From Bacillota bacterium (GTDB lineage: Bacteria; Bacillota; Bacilli; Alicyclobacillales; SLC66): DNA of 21,135 bases. Below, piece by piece: positions 8,523 through 15,168 of the stretch (the stretch's first letter is position 1; the number at the start of each line of letters is the position of its first letter). The notes beneath the pieces were generated by a model. The model searched no databases and had not been told where the DNA came from. It saw nothing but the letters and a program-made list of their open reading frames with translations. The DNA is taken from positions 2,311 through 23,445 of the forward strand of contig JAJZAS010000002.1 in assembly GCA_021799325.1 (NCBI GenBank). The letters run 5' to 3'. A program made the translations under genes and the position numbers.

Positions 8523-8703
8523 GGCAAAAAGCATCCTTTTCAAGGCGCTCGACAACAGTTTCGATATGGTCAAAAATGGCGGTTCAAAGCAGGAAGTGGG
8601 ACAAGTCTGGAGTGATTTTCTCAGTGATTTTTACAAACGTATCAAACAAGAGAGCCGGGCAAGAAGAGAAAATTTGCTGAATTGGGTGAGGGTACCTAAG
8701 TAG
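8491..8703 (+). CDS. small protein of unknown function overlapping the ATPase gene end
   Basis: 70 residues, no signal peptide or membrane segment. It is helical and charged (FDMVKNGGSKQEVGQVW, then FYKRIKQESRARREN), probably two amphipathic helices. It overlaps the last 32 bases of the ATPase gene in another frame. The start ATG has an excellent AAAAAGGAGG at 8475-8484, about 6 bases upstream, so translation is very likely. The overlap implies coupled expression with the pump. I do not recognise the family. Position and size suggest an accessory or regulatory factor for the ATPase, but that is inference only. Confidence 0.65.
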   Translation: MQENLHYQLSEAKSILFKALDNSFDMVKNGGSKQEVGQVWSDFLSDFYKRIKQESRARRENLLNWVRVPK

Positions 8704-8724
8704 TGGATAAGGGGGACTACCTAA

Positions 8725-8937
8725 ATGAAAGGCAAAGGCTTTCTGACGATGGGGTTGTTGTTGCTGGGACAAACGCTCTGGAACCAGCCGGAATTTAGAA
8801 AAATAACGAGAAGAGGAGCGGTGCTTTTCATTGCGCAAGCGCTCACCCTAATGGAGAAAGGACAGTATTTGGCAGTCATCACTAAAGAAGAAGCGGCCGA
8901 TTTATGGGCGGAGATCGAATATCGGAAGACTGTGTGA
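8725..8937 (+). CDS. small protein of unknown function with an N-terminal hydrophobic segment
   Basis: 70 residues. Residues 5-18 (GFLTMGLLLLGQTL) are hydrophobic and short for a full membrane helix. A basic stretch (RKITRRG) and a second apolar helix (AVLFIAQALTLMEKG) follow, then an acidic amphipathic end (KEEAADLWAEIEYRK). It begins 21 bases after the previous small gene, and its ribosome binding site AAGGGGG (8709-8715) lies 9 bases before ATG. It looks membrane-associated. Its place between a cation ATPase and an antiporter suggests a transporter-associated micro-protein. The family is not recognised. Confidence 0.6.
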   Translation: MKGKGFLTMGLLLLGQTLWNQPEFRKITRRGAVLFIAQALTLMEKGQYLAVITKEEAADLWAEIEYRKTV

Positions 8938-8966
8938 TTGGTGAGAGCCATTCATTTCGATATAAT
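8938..8966 (+). promoter_or_regulatory. internal sigma-A promoter for the CaX antiporter gene
   Basis: TTGGTG (8938-8943), a 17-base spacer, then a perfect TATAAT (8961-8966). The start point would be near 8973, about 26 bases before the antiporter ATG. The -35 matches at three key positions only, but the spacing is ideal. Confidence 0.6.
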
Positions 8967-8998
8967 AGTAATCACTAACGTACAAGCGAGGCAGTCCG

Positions 8999-10063
8999 AT
9001 GAGAGGGAACTGGAAAAATAGCGGATTTGCGATAGCGGCCATTGTGGTGGGAGTGGTCGTATTTCTTTTTGGTGCCGCCATATCCAACCATGCATTTCTG
9101 TTTCTCCTTGATGGACTCGTGATCATCGGGCTTGCCAAGGTGATTGGTTCCTCGACAGAACGCCTCTCCAAGAGGATCGGCTCCGTGCCAGGTGCACTAC
9201 TCGGTATCACGTTTGGCAACAGTGTGGAATTAATCCTCTCTTTATTTGCCTTGCATGAAGGATTATTTGCAGTGGTCAAGGCGAGCATCATCGGCGGCGT
9301 GCTGGCTAATCTTTTGCTTACGCTCGGTGTTAGCATGATGATCGGGGGAGGCGCAAAAGGCGTTCAACAGTTCAGCAGGCGCAGAGCGGGCATGAACAGT
9401 GCCATGTTGTTTGTAGCGGTCATCGGGCTTACCACCGCCAGCATCTTTTCTTTTCTGCGTTTTCGCGAAAGCGGTACAGAATCCCTCAGCATCGGTGTCG
9501 CGGCAGTGTTTCTGATCGTGTATATCGGGGGATTTCTTTTTTCGTTTCTGACGCATCGCTCCTTTGTATCCCATTTTGCCGAAGATGATGAAAAATCTGC
9601 TGACCCACCACCAATGATGCCGGACATACTGATGCTTGTCGCAGCCACCATTGTCGTGGCCTTCGTGAGTGATCAGTTGGTGTCGTCTATTCAAGTTGTC
9701 GCCAGTCAGTTAAAACTGACACAGCAATTTATCGGACTTGTCTTTTTGCCGCTGATCGGGATTGCGCCAGAATTTTTAACCGCCGTTATTTTTGCCAAAA
9801 AAGGAAAGATCGAAGGAAGTGTGGAGATCGCAGTCGGATCAAGTTTGCAAATCTCCCTTTTTGTCGCACCACTCATGGTCATTGTTGGATTGTTGATGGG
9901 CAAAACCCTAACGCTCGTATTTACCCCAGCGCAGGTCGTGGTGCTTTTTTTATCCACGGTGCTTGTCAATATCGTTTCATTAGATGGAGAGACCCATTGG
10001 TTTGAAGGGGTGATGGTGGTGGCTACTTATGTCATATTTGCCTTGATGTTTTTCTTTGCCTGA
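8999..10063 (+). CDS. CaX-family Ca2+/H+ antiporter (ChaA/YfkE-like)
   Basis: 354 residues with about eleven membrane segments. The first alpha repeat has the canonical GNSVELILSL (N74, E77), followed by ASIIGGVLANLLLTLG. An acidic loop follows near residues 195-204 (EDDEKSADPPP), as in CaX proteins between TM6 and TM7. The second repeat reads GIAPEFLTAV (254-263), then GSVEIAVGSSLQISLFVAP, so the general fold is clear. The conserved Asn and His of the usual GNAAEH are replaced by Ile and Phe; the Glu (E258) remains. The family exchanges cytoplasmic Ca2+ for H+ at the membrane. The start ATG has a weak AAGCGAGG about 8 bases upstream. A separate promoter suggests it can be transcribed apart from the ATPase. 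Confidence 0.88.
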   Translation: MRGNWKNSGFAIAAIVVGVVVFLFGAAISNHAFLFLLDGLVIIGLAKVIGSSTERLSKRIGSVPGALLGITFGNSVELILSLFALHEGLFAVVKASIIGGVLANLLLTLGVSMMIGGGAKGVQQFSRRRAGMNSAMLFVAVIGLTTASIFSFLRFRESGTESLSIGVAAVFLIVYIGGFLFSFLTHRSFVSHFAEDDEKSADPPPMMPDILMLVAATIVVAFVSDQLVSSIQVVASQLKLTQQFIGLVFLPLIGIAPEFLTAVIFAKKGKIEGSVEIAVGSSLQISLFVAPLMVIVGLLMGKTLTLVFTPAQVVVLFLSTVLVNIVSLDGETHWFEGVMVVATYVIFALMFFFA

Positions 10064-10123
10064 CGGGTAAGCTAAACGCGACCTTGAATCCTGGTCAAGT
10101 TTTACACCGTGAGGTGGAGGCGA

Positions 10124-10834
10124 GTGAAGCGATGGCACTATTATCAACGATATGCAGGAGCAGGGCTAGCGATCATCGCGCTAGTGGTGGGAATTGCCAT
10201 TGTCTGGTTTCATCGGACAGGCCTCTTATGGGCTATTCCACGTTACATTCAACATGCAGGTTTTTGGGGGATTTGGATCAGTTATGGACTGGTCGTCCTG
10301 CAGTCGATCGTGCCGTACGCCCCTTTTGCATTGGTGGCGGGATTCAATACAGCGGCCCACGGCTTTTTCATCGGGTTTATGGTCTCGTTTGCGGGAGTGA
10401 TCACCGGTAACCTCATTCTTTTTTTCCTCGCCAAACAGATCGTAGCGTGGATTTTTCACGGCAAATTGGAGTCGGTTTGGGACAAACACCCGAAGCTTCA
10501 AGTGCTGCGCAAGAAAGTAGTGCATGCAAAGTTCTGGCCTGCCTTTTCTATTTTGTTTATTTTGCGAGTGCAACCGTGGGTACCTTCATCGCTTCTGGAT
10601 ATTCTCTCCGGCGCAACGGGTGTGAAATTCAAGCCTTTTTTCTTTTCTACGCTGGCAGGACAAGCGCCAACGGTCGCCGCGATGGCGTACCTCGGTCATC
10701 GGTTGCTCAACTTCCATAAGTACAAAAGAGAAATCATTTTGTTTTTTGGAATAGCATTAGTAATGGGGCTTGTATATCTTTTCTGGTGGCTTTGGAGAAA
10801 GCGCCGTGCCTTGCATGGGCTGAAACGGCTTTAA
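10124..10834 (+). CDS. VTT-domain membrane protein (TVP38/TMEM64, DedA-like)
   Basis: 236 residues with about six hydrophobic segments. The VTT (SNARE-associated/DedA) core is visible in IVPYAPFALVAGFNTAAHG, then SFAGVITGNLILFFLAK, and later LRVQPWVPSSLLDILSGATG. The last segment is followed by a basic tail (WRKRRALHGLKRL). Members of this superfamily are linked to lipid scrambling or half-transport and to membrane homeostasis; the role of the bacterial TVP38 branch is not settled. I take GTG 10124 because GAGGTGGAGG ends just before it; a GTG at 10109 adds five residues but has no ribosome binding site. The gap from the antiporter stop is 60 bases and the next gene follows after 41, so cotranscription is likely. 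Confidence 0.82.
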   Translation: MKRWHYYQRYAGAGLAIIALVVGIAIVWFHRTGLLWAIPRYIQHAGFWGIWISYGLVVLQSIVPYAPFALVAGFNTAAHGFFIGFMVSFAGVITGNLILFFLAKQIVAWIFHGKLESVWDKHPKLQVLRKKVVHAKFWPAFSILFILRVQPWVPSSLLDILSGATGVKFKPFFFSTLAGQAPTVAAMAYLGHRLLNFHKYKREIILFFGIALVMGLVYLFWWLWRKRRALHGLKRL

Positions 10835-10875
10835 GAATACGGGTGATTTGGGAGTAAGGGGATTCGGGTTTTTGT

Positions 10876-11538
10876 ATGTGGGATTATATAGGTAAGGGAT
10901 TTGCGATACTACTGGTCAATACGGTGCTCTCGGGTGACAATGCACTGATGATCGCCATGGTCACGGCCAAGCTGCCACCAAAGCAACGGTGGCAGGGCAT
11001 GGTGTTCGGGCTGTCGTTAACCATCATTTTGCGGGTGGCCCTCACGATAATCGCGGGCAAACTTTTTATCCTTCCTTATCTGGAAGCGATCGGAGGATTG
11101 TTGCTCGTCTATTTTGCGTTCACCCTGTCTGTGGGTTCCAAAGAAAAAAGCGCCTCAGAAGATGAAAGTTCTTCGCCGGAGCGCCTCTTGAAAGCTGTTT
11201 TTTCCATTGTGGTCGCGGACCTCAGTATGAGCCTTGACAATGTCATCGCGCTCGCGGGCATTGCCAATGGCAACTGGAGTCTGCTTCTCATCGGCACGGC
11301 GGTGAGTCTGGTGATCATTTTGCTCGCCAGTCAGGTACTGAGCCGCTTGTTAGTAAAATACGCGTGGTTGATGTACATTGGTTCCGGTATTCTGGCCTGG
11401 ACCGGTGGAGGCATGATCGGGCGGGATCCCGAATTATCCACGAAATTATCCGGTATCCCCTATCTTCCCGTCTGGATTACGATATTTGTGCTTGTCTTCA
11501 TTTATATCGTCGATAAAATCCGCACGTCAAAGGACTGA
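10876..11538 (+). CDS. TerC family membrane protein, YjbE-like, putative metal (Mn2+) exporter
   Basis: 220 residues with about seven membrane segments. Both TerC signature motifs are intact: SGDNALMIAM (D21, N22) in helix 1 and DLSMSLDNVIALAG (D115, D121, N122) in helix 4. A charged, serine-rich loop (KEKSASEDESSS, 89-100) separates the two halves. In Bacillus, TerC homologues such as YkoY and YceF (MeeY and MeeF) export Mn2+ and help metalate secreted enzymes; YjbE belongs to the same family. ATG 10876 has only a weak, distant TAAGGGG (about 14 bases upstream). There is no Mn2+ riboswitch in front. The last 37 bases overlap the converging HD gene. Confidence 0.87.
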   Translation: MWDYIGKGFAILLVNTVLSGDNALMIAMVTAKLPPKQRWQGMVFGLSLTIILRVALTIIAGKLFILPYLEAIGGLLLVYFAFTLSVGSKEKSASEDESSSPERLLKAVFSIVVADLSMSLDNVIALAGIANGNWSLLLIGTAVSLVIILLASQVLSRLLVKYAWLMYIGSGILAWTGGGMIGRDPELSTKLSGIPYLPVWITIFVLVFIYIVDKIRTSKD

Positions 11539-12119
11539 TGAAACGCAAGTTTCCAAGCATCTGCTTTTCGATCCATCAGCGCTTCATATTCTGATTTGCG
11601 AAGCCCGTTCACTTCAAGGATAAACTCGTCTTGTTGCAGTTTGCCGCCTAGAACAGTGACCCTGCCTGAGTGGCCGCGGTCGAGTCCATCTGCTACACGC
11701 AGAATCGCGCTGAGTTGAAAAAGCGGCAAATTGCCAAGGAAGCGTTCATCAAGCCAGGCTCGTTTCGCATGTTTGCGATGGCACCAAGAGAGCGTGGCCA
11801 CATCCTCTATGAGTCCTGTGTTCAGGTGGCGCAGCTCCTCTGCCTGCAAAATCAGATAAAAGCTGTGTTTATGATGACCCTTGTCGGCGACAAAGTGACC
11901 GATATCATGAAGTAGGGCAGCCATACCAAGCCGTTGCCAGTCCGGATTCAGCTCCGGTTCATGGGCTAAATTGGCTTCCGGTAATGCCAGTTTTGCGATT
12001 TCAAAGGCATTCGCCAACACATGCTCGCAGTGACTGATATCTGTGCGGTATTTTTCCATCACATACTTGGCGGTTGAATACAGGGATGGGTGTAACCGTA
12101 ATGTGTTAATGTTACGCAC
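11502..12119 (-). CDS. free-standing HD-domain phosphohydrolase resembling Ppx/GppA domain III
   Basis: 205 residues, cytoplasmic. The HD metal-site pattern is complete: H33, H71-D72 in ALLHDIGHF, H82, H83 and H85 in GHHKHSFYL, H114 in WCHRK and D144 in ILRVADGLDR. The motif order and the linkers match the C-terminal domain of long Ppx/GppA proteins such as the one at the head of this operon; the end (GGKLQQDEFILEVNG) also corresponds. HD proteins hydrolyse phosphomonoester or phosphoanhydride bonds of nucleotides; the substrate here is unknown. The start is GTG 12119, overlapping the stop region of the preceding kinase-like gene by 8 bases, with only a weak purine-rich site upstream, so translation is probably coupled. 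The 3' end overlaps the converging terC gene. Confidence 0.78.
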   Translation of the reverse strand: MRNINTLRLHPSLYSTAKYVMEKYRTDISHCEHVLANAFEIAKLALPEANLAHEPELNPDWQRLGMAALLHDIGHFVADKGHHKHSFYLILQAEELRHLNTGLIEDVATLSWCHRKHAKRAWLDERFLGNLPLFQLSAILRVADGLDRGHSGRVTVLGGKLQQDEFILEVNGLRKSEYEALMDRKADAWKLAFHQSFDVRILSTI

Positions 12120-12822
12120 CTTTTCGATTCTTTAAGAGTTTTCCCACATGTTCTTGCAAATTTGACTGAATCTCATTGATATTCTGCGTCCCATCCAACA
12201 TGATAAAGTTGTATTCTTCCGTCAAATCGTCAAATTCCTGCTGACACATGTTCTGATAGCGATGGAAACTCTCGATCATGTCGGTGGAAAGCGACAAGTC
12301 CATTCCCGATTCCCAGTATTCAAGATAGCCACGTTTTTGAAAATGGCGGTGCAACAAGACTTCCGGAGGCACTTTCAGATAAAAGGTCATGTCGGGCACG
12401 AGCGCGAATCCAAACAATTCGTGCAACCAAAGCGGATCAGCACCGCGCACAGCATCACGCACCATGAGCGTAAAAATATAGCGGTCAGCCAGCACGATAA
12501 ACCCTGCCCGCAGCGCGGGGATGATCTTGTTTTCTAGTTGATCCGCAAAATCTGTCGCGTAAAGCAGACTCAGCGTGGTTTTTCCTAGCACGTTGCCTTG
12601 TTTGGCTTTATCGATGACGCCACTCACCAGATCTGATCGTTTGATCCCGGTATCCATGACGGCGTGGCCATTCACTTCTAACCATTGTTTCAAAAGCGCT
12701 GTTTGTGTAGAACGTCCCGAGCAGTCGGCTCCCTCAATGACGATCAGTTTTCCGCTGTAATCCCATTCATCCATGTAGGGAAGTCCGGCGCCGTAATAAT
12801 TCGTCGATTTGGATGTCGTCAT
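12112..12822 (-). CDS. thymidylate-kinase-like P-loop protein 2, Walker A Lys replaced by Arg
   Basis: 236 residues, similar along its length to the gene just upstream. The P-loop reads EGADCSGRSTQ, so the catalytic Walker A Lys is Arg (R37). The DRY motif is kept (113-115, LADRYIFTL). The conserved Asp-Arg of TMKs in the helix before it is DQ (94-95). The TREPGG motif of true dTMP kinases is absent (DTGIKRSDL). The lid region carries ESGMDLSLST, shared with its paralogue. It may be a pseudokinase or a regulatory partner; TMKs are dimers, so a heterodimer with the paralogue is possible (inference). ATG 12822 lies 2 bases after the upstream stop, with GGGGAGG inside the end of that gene as its ribosome binding site. 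It is unlikely to be the housekeeping Tmk. Confidence 0.75.
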   Translation of the reverse strand: MTTSKSTNYYGAGLPYMDEWDYSGKLIVIEGADCSGRSTQTALLKQWLEVNGHAVMDTGIKRSDLVSGVIDKAKQGNVLGKTTLSLLYATDFADQLENKIIPALRAGFIVLADRYIFTLMVRDAVRGADPLWLHELFGFALVPDMTFYLKVPPEVLLHRHFQKRGYLEYWESGMDLSLSTDMIESFHRYQNMCQQEFDDLTEEYNFIMLDGTQNINEIQSNLQEHVGKLLKNRKGA

Positions 12823-12824
12823 CT

Positions 12825-13532
12825 TTACGCCTCCCCATAAATGGTGGGTGACACATAGTCCACCAGGTGTTCTTTGATGATGTTTCGTACGATTTCCTGC
12901 TGTTCTTCGACGGTTTTGGTCGCATCGATCACCTTGAAGTGCTCTTCTTCGATCATGCTGTCATAGTGTTTTTTTATCATGCCCTGAAAAATCTTGAAGC
13001 TTTCCTCTGGATTGGTCGAAAGCCCCAAATCCATTCCCGCCTCGTGGTATTTAAGCTGCGGTCTGGCGCTGAGAATTCGATCAAGAGACACGTCAAGCGG
13101 CGTTTGAAAATACAGGCTGGCCGTGGGTTTTACAGCAAAACTGTAAACATTTTTTACCCATTCGGGGTCACAGCCCCTTGCCATGTCTCTCGCGTAGGCT
13201 GTGTAGATATAGCGATCGGCAAGGACAATGTATCCCGCTCGAAGGTGGGGCAACATCATTTTTTCGTAACGGTCTGCAAAATCACAGGCGTGAATCAGAC
13301 TGAACGTGGTTGGTGTAAGGAGATTGTTCTTTTTCGCCTTTTTGGTGGCGGATTTGATCAATTCACTGGAGTTCCATTCGGTGAAAAACACGGGATAACC
13401 GTTATCCTCCAGCCACCTTTTGAGGAGATAAATCTGTGTGCTTTTTCCTGAACCATCGGTGCCTTCGACAATAAACAAACGGCCAGGATAATTTTTTGTC
13501 CTACCTAAACCACGCGCTTTTTTTAGGCGCAT
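12825..13532 (-). CDS. thymidylate-kinase-like P-loop protein 1
   Basis: 235 residues. It has an intact P-loop EGTDGSGKSTQ (K30), the helix HACDFADR (D87, R88), DRY at 106-108 and a lid-like region with EAGMDLGLST. These place it in the dTMP-kinase (PF02223) superfamily. It lacks the TREPGG nucleotide-binding motif (it reads FTEWNSSEL) and has YARDMARGCDP where Tmk normally has AYQG, so its substrate may not be dTMP. It has a 15-residue basic N-terminal extension (LKKARGLGRTK). The start ATG has AAAGGAG 9 bases upstream, and the gene begins 17 bases after the ppx stop. Its place behind a polyphosphatase/pppGpp phosphatase makes a role in phosphate or nucleotide metabolism plausible. PPK2 enzymes are related P-loop kinases, but PPK2 signature motifs are not present. 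Confidence 0.78.
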   Translation of the reverse strand: MRLKKARGLGRTKNYPGRLFIVEGTDGSGKSTQIYLLKRWLEDNGYPVFFTEWNSSELIKSATKKAKKNNLLTPTTFSLIHACDFADRYEKMMLPHLRAGYIVLADRYIYTAYARDMARGCDPEWVKNVYSFAVKPTASLYFQTPLDVSLDRILSARPQLKYHEAGMDLGLSTNPEESFKIFQGMIKKHYDSMIEEEHFKVIDATKTVEEQQEIVRNIIKEHLVDYVSPTIYGEA

Positions 13533-13549
13533 TCACTAAAACTCCTTTC

Positions 13550-15079
13550 TCAGTCTTGAACAGGCGATACCATGTCGCTTCGTATGACTTTCAGTTCTTT
13601 CCCAAATACCTTTTTCACATGCGGAGACAAATTTTGCGCATTGGACCATTCGACATCCGCCTCGTTGGTGTCAGGAAGGTATAGTTCCAAGACTTGCCCG
13701 TTCATCATGATGGAGGCGTTCATGACGCGCTGCTCATGGCGTCTATCCAGAGCCTCCGCCATTTTTACCAGTACGCCAAGCCTTGCAGCAAGATCCAATT
13801 CTGCTTCCGTAATGATCGTAGGCATGTAAGGGGCGCACAGCTTGCGGATTTTGCTCTTCCCATTGTAAGCCGCAGCCGCAGCCGCAAGCAATATTTCGCG
13901 ATGAGATAAGCCATATATGGCGCTGTTTAAGAGTAAATAAAAGGTATGGCTCTCATAATGATAAAAATCCACGCGTACGCCGATGCGATGAAGCTGTGCT
14001 GCTGTATACAGGATCCGCTCGCTATCGGGAGGAACGAGACCTGTTGCAGCAGCGTCCCTGAACATTTGAAGTGCGAGTCGGGTCCGGTGTTCCGCCAGCT
14101 CCTTCGCCTCAAAATACCTGACCAGGATGTTTCGTACACTGTTTTGCAAAACCGGGACAGGGGTGATGGTCTGCCTTAACACTCTTGCGTAAAAAACGCC
14201 ATCGCGCAAACCACGGCCACTGATGCGAAGCCGCTTTGCGTTCACTGTTTCAAGAAGCGCCACCAAAATAGCGCCACCTGGAACGATGACATCCGCTCGA
14301 CCTTTGGAAAGCCCATCCAACTTCTTGCGCTGAGCCAGTGTCATGAGCGAGAGGGATTGAATCACACCCGTGGTTTCACTGATTGTCATGTAATAATTGT
14401 GCGTGATCGGCAGGGTGTATCCCGTTTTTGATTGGTGAATTCCCGCAATGTTACGGATGGTGCCACCGATCCCCACCACTTCAATGTCACGAGGAGATTC
14501 TGGCCCCAAAATACTGCTAAATTCATTTTTGATTTGGGGGATGACTTTTTTCAGATTTTCTGCGTCACTACCCGCTTGGAAGTGATTGCTCATCGTGACA
14601 GCACCAAACGGGAAGGAATGCGTGGCAGTGATCTGGCCGTTTTGGACGAGCGAGACCTCTGTGCTTCCACCGCCAATATCGATGAGGTACGCATTTCCCA
14701 TATCCATGGTGTGCGCCACTGCGATATACCCGAGAAATGCCTCTTCGTGTCCGGAAATGATGTCTACTTCGAGACCCAATTCCTTGTTGACAGAAGCGAT
14801 AATCTCTTGCTGGTTTTTTGCCATTCTCAGCGCAGCGGTACCAATGGCGATCACTTCATCCGTTTGGTAAGATACGCAGATATCGAGAAATTCCCGCAAA
14901 TGAAAAACGAGCTCTTTGATTCCCTCTTTTTTCATATTGCCGTTTCGATCCAAACTGTTGGCAAGCCTAGGAGTGGATTTTTGTTCGTCAATCACAAAAA
15001 AGCTCCCATTGTCTAACATGCGAATGAGGGAAAGGCGTATGGAGTTGGATCCGATGTCAATAATTCCTGTTAACGACAA
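13550..15079 (-). CDS. ppx: Ppx/GppA family exopolyphosphatase / pppGpp phosphatase
   Basis: 509 residues. Domains I-II (1 to about 305) are of the actin-like ASKHA fold: phosphate loop 1 DIGSNSIRLSL (8-18), catalytic Glu in SGHEEAFLGY (E112/E113), phosphate loop 2 DIGGGSTEVSL (134-144), then GIGGTIRNIAG. The family removes terminal phosphate from polyphosphate or converts pppGpp to ppGpp; sequence alone does not decide which. Domain III (about 310-509) has the HD-like fold, but its metal site is degenerate: HRIG instead of HDIG (H364, R365), YHYESH around 373-378, and YNGK where HRK is expected (405-408). The start is TTG 15079, with AAGGAG about 10 bases upstream and no better ATG. It is the first gene of a four-gene operon with a promoter just upstream. 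Confidence 0.9.
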   Translation of the reverse strand: MSLTGIIDIGSNSIRLSLIRMLDNGSFFVIDEQKSTPRLANSLDRNGNMKKEGIKELVFHLREFLDICVSYQTDEVIAIGTAALRMAKNQQEIIASVNKELGLEVDIISGHEEAFLGYIAVAHTMDMGNAYLIDIGGGSTEVSLVQNGQITATHSFPFGAVTMSNHFQAGSDAENLKKVIPQIKNEFSSILGPESPRDIEVVGIGGTIRNIAGIHQSKTGYTLPITHNYYMTISETTGVIQSLSLMTLAQRKKLDGLSKGRADVIVPGGAILVALLETVNAKRLRISGRGLRDGVFYARVLRQTITPVPVLQNSVRNILVRYFEAKELAEHRTRLALQMFRDAAATGLVPPDSERILYTAAQLHRIGVRVDFYHYESHTFYLLLNSAIYGLSHREILLAAAAAAYNGKSKIRKLCAPYMPTIITEAELDLAARLGVLVKMAEALDRRHEQRVMNASIMMNGQVLELYLPDTNEADVEWSNAQNLSPHVKKVFGKELKVIRSDMVSPVQD

Positions 15080-15113
15080 AATGACCTTACTCCTTAATCA
15101 ACTTGATAAAGGT

Positions 15114-15143
15114 AGTATACCGGATTTTCCATGGCGATGTTAG
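15114..15143 (-). promoter_or_regulatory. candidate promoter of the ppx operon
   Basis: Read on the minus strand: CTAACA (15143-15138), an 18-base spacer, then TATACT (15119-15114). The -35 matches TTGACA at four positions and the -10 matches TATAAT at five. The start point would be near 15107, giving a leader of about 28 bases that holds the ribosome binding site. Confidence 0.55.
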
Positions 15144-15168
15144 ACGGAGGCTGCAAAACTTCGGAATA

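Noticed and set aside
10081..10106. Weak hairpin CTTGA-7-TCAAG followed by TTTT between the antiporter and VTT genes
   Set aside because: The stem is only 5 bp and AT-rich; too weak to call a terminator.
10084..10410. 108-codon plus-strand frame overlapping the VTT gene
   Set aside because: It overlaps in another frame a gene with clear membrane segments and VTT motifs, and it is rich in residues typical of shadow frames.
12867..13451. Long plus-strand open frame of 194 codons opposite the first kinase-like gene
   Set aside because: It has no ribosome binding site, its composition is unlike a real protein, and it is antisense to a gene with clear P-loop and DRY motifs.
14432..15016. Long plus-strand open frame of 194 codons opposite ppx
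   Set aside because: It is antisense to the well-supported Ppx domains I-II and shows no motif of its own.
13550..15079. Naming the ppx-operon kinase-like genes as the housekeeping tmk or as ppk2
   Set aside because: The TREPGG motif of Tmk and the signature motifs of PPK2 are both absent, so neither name is justified.
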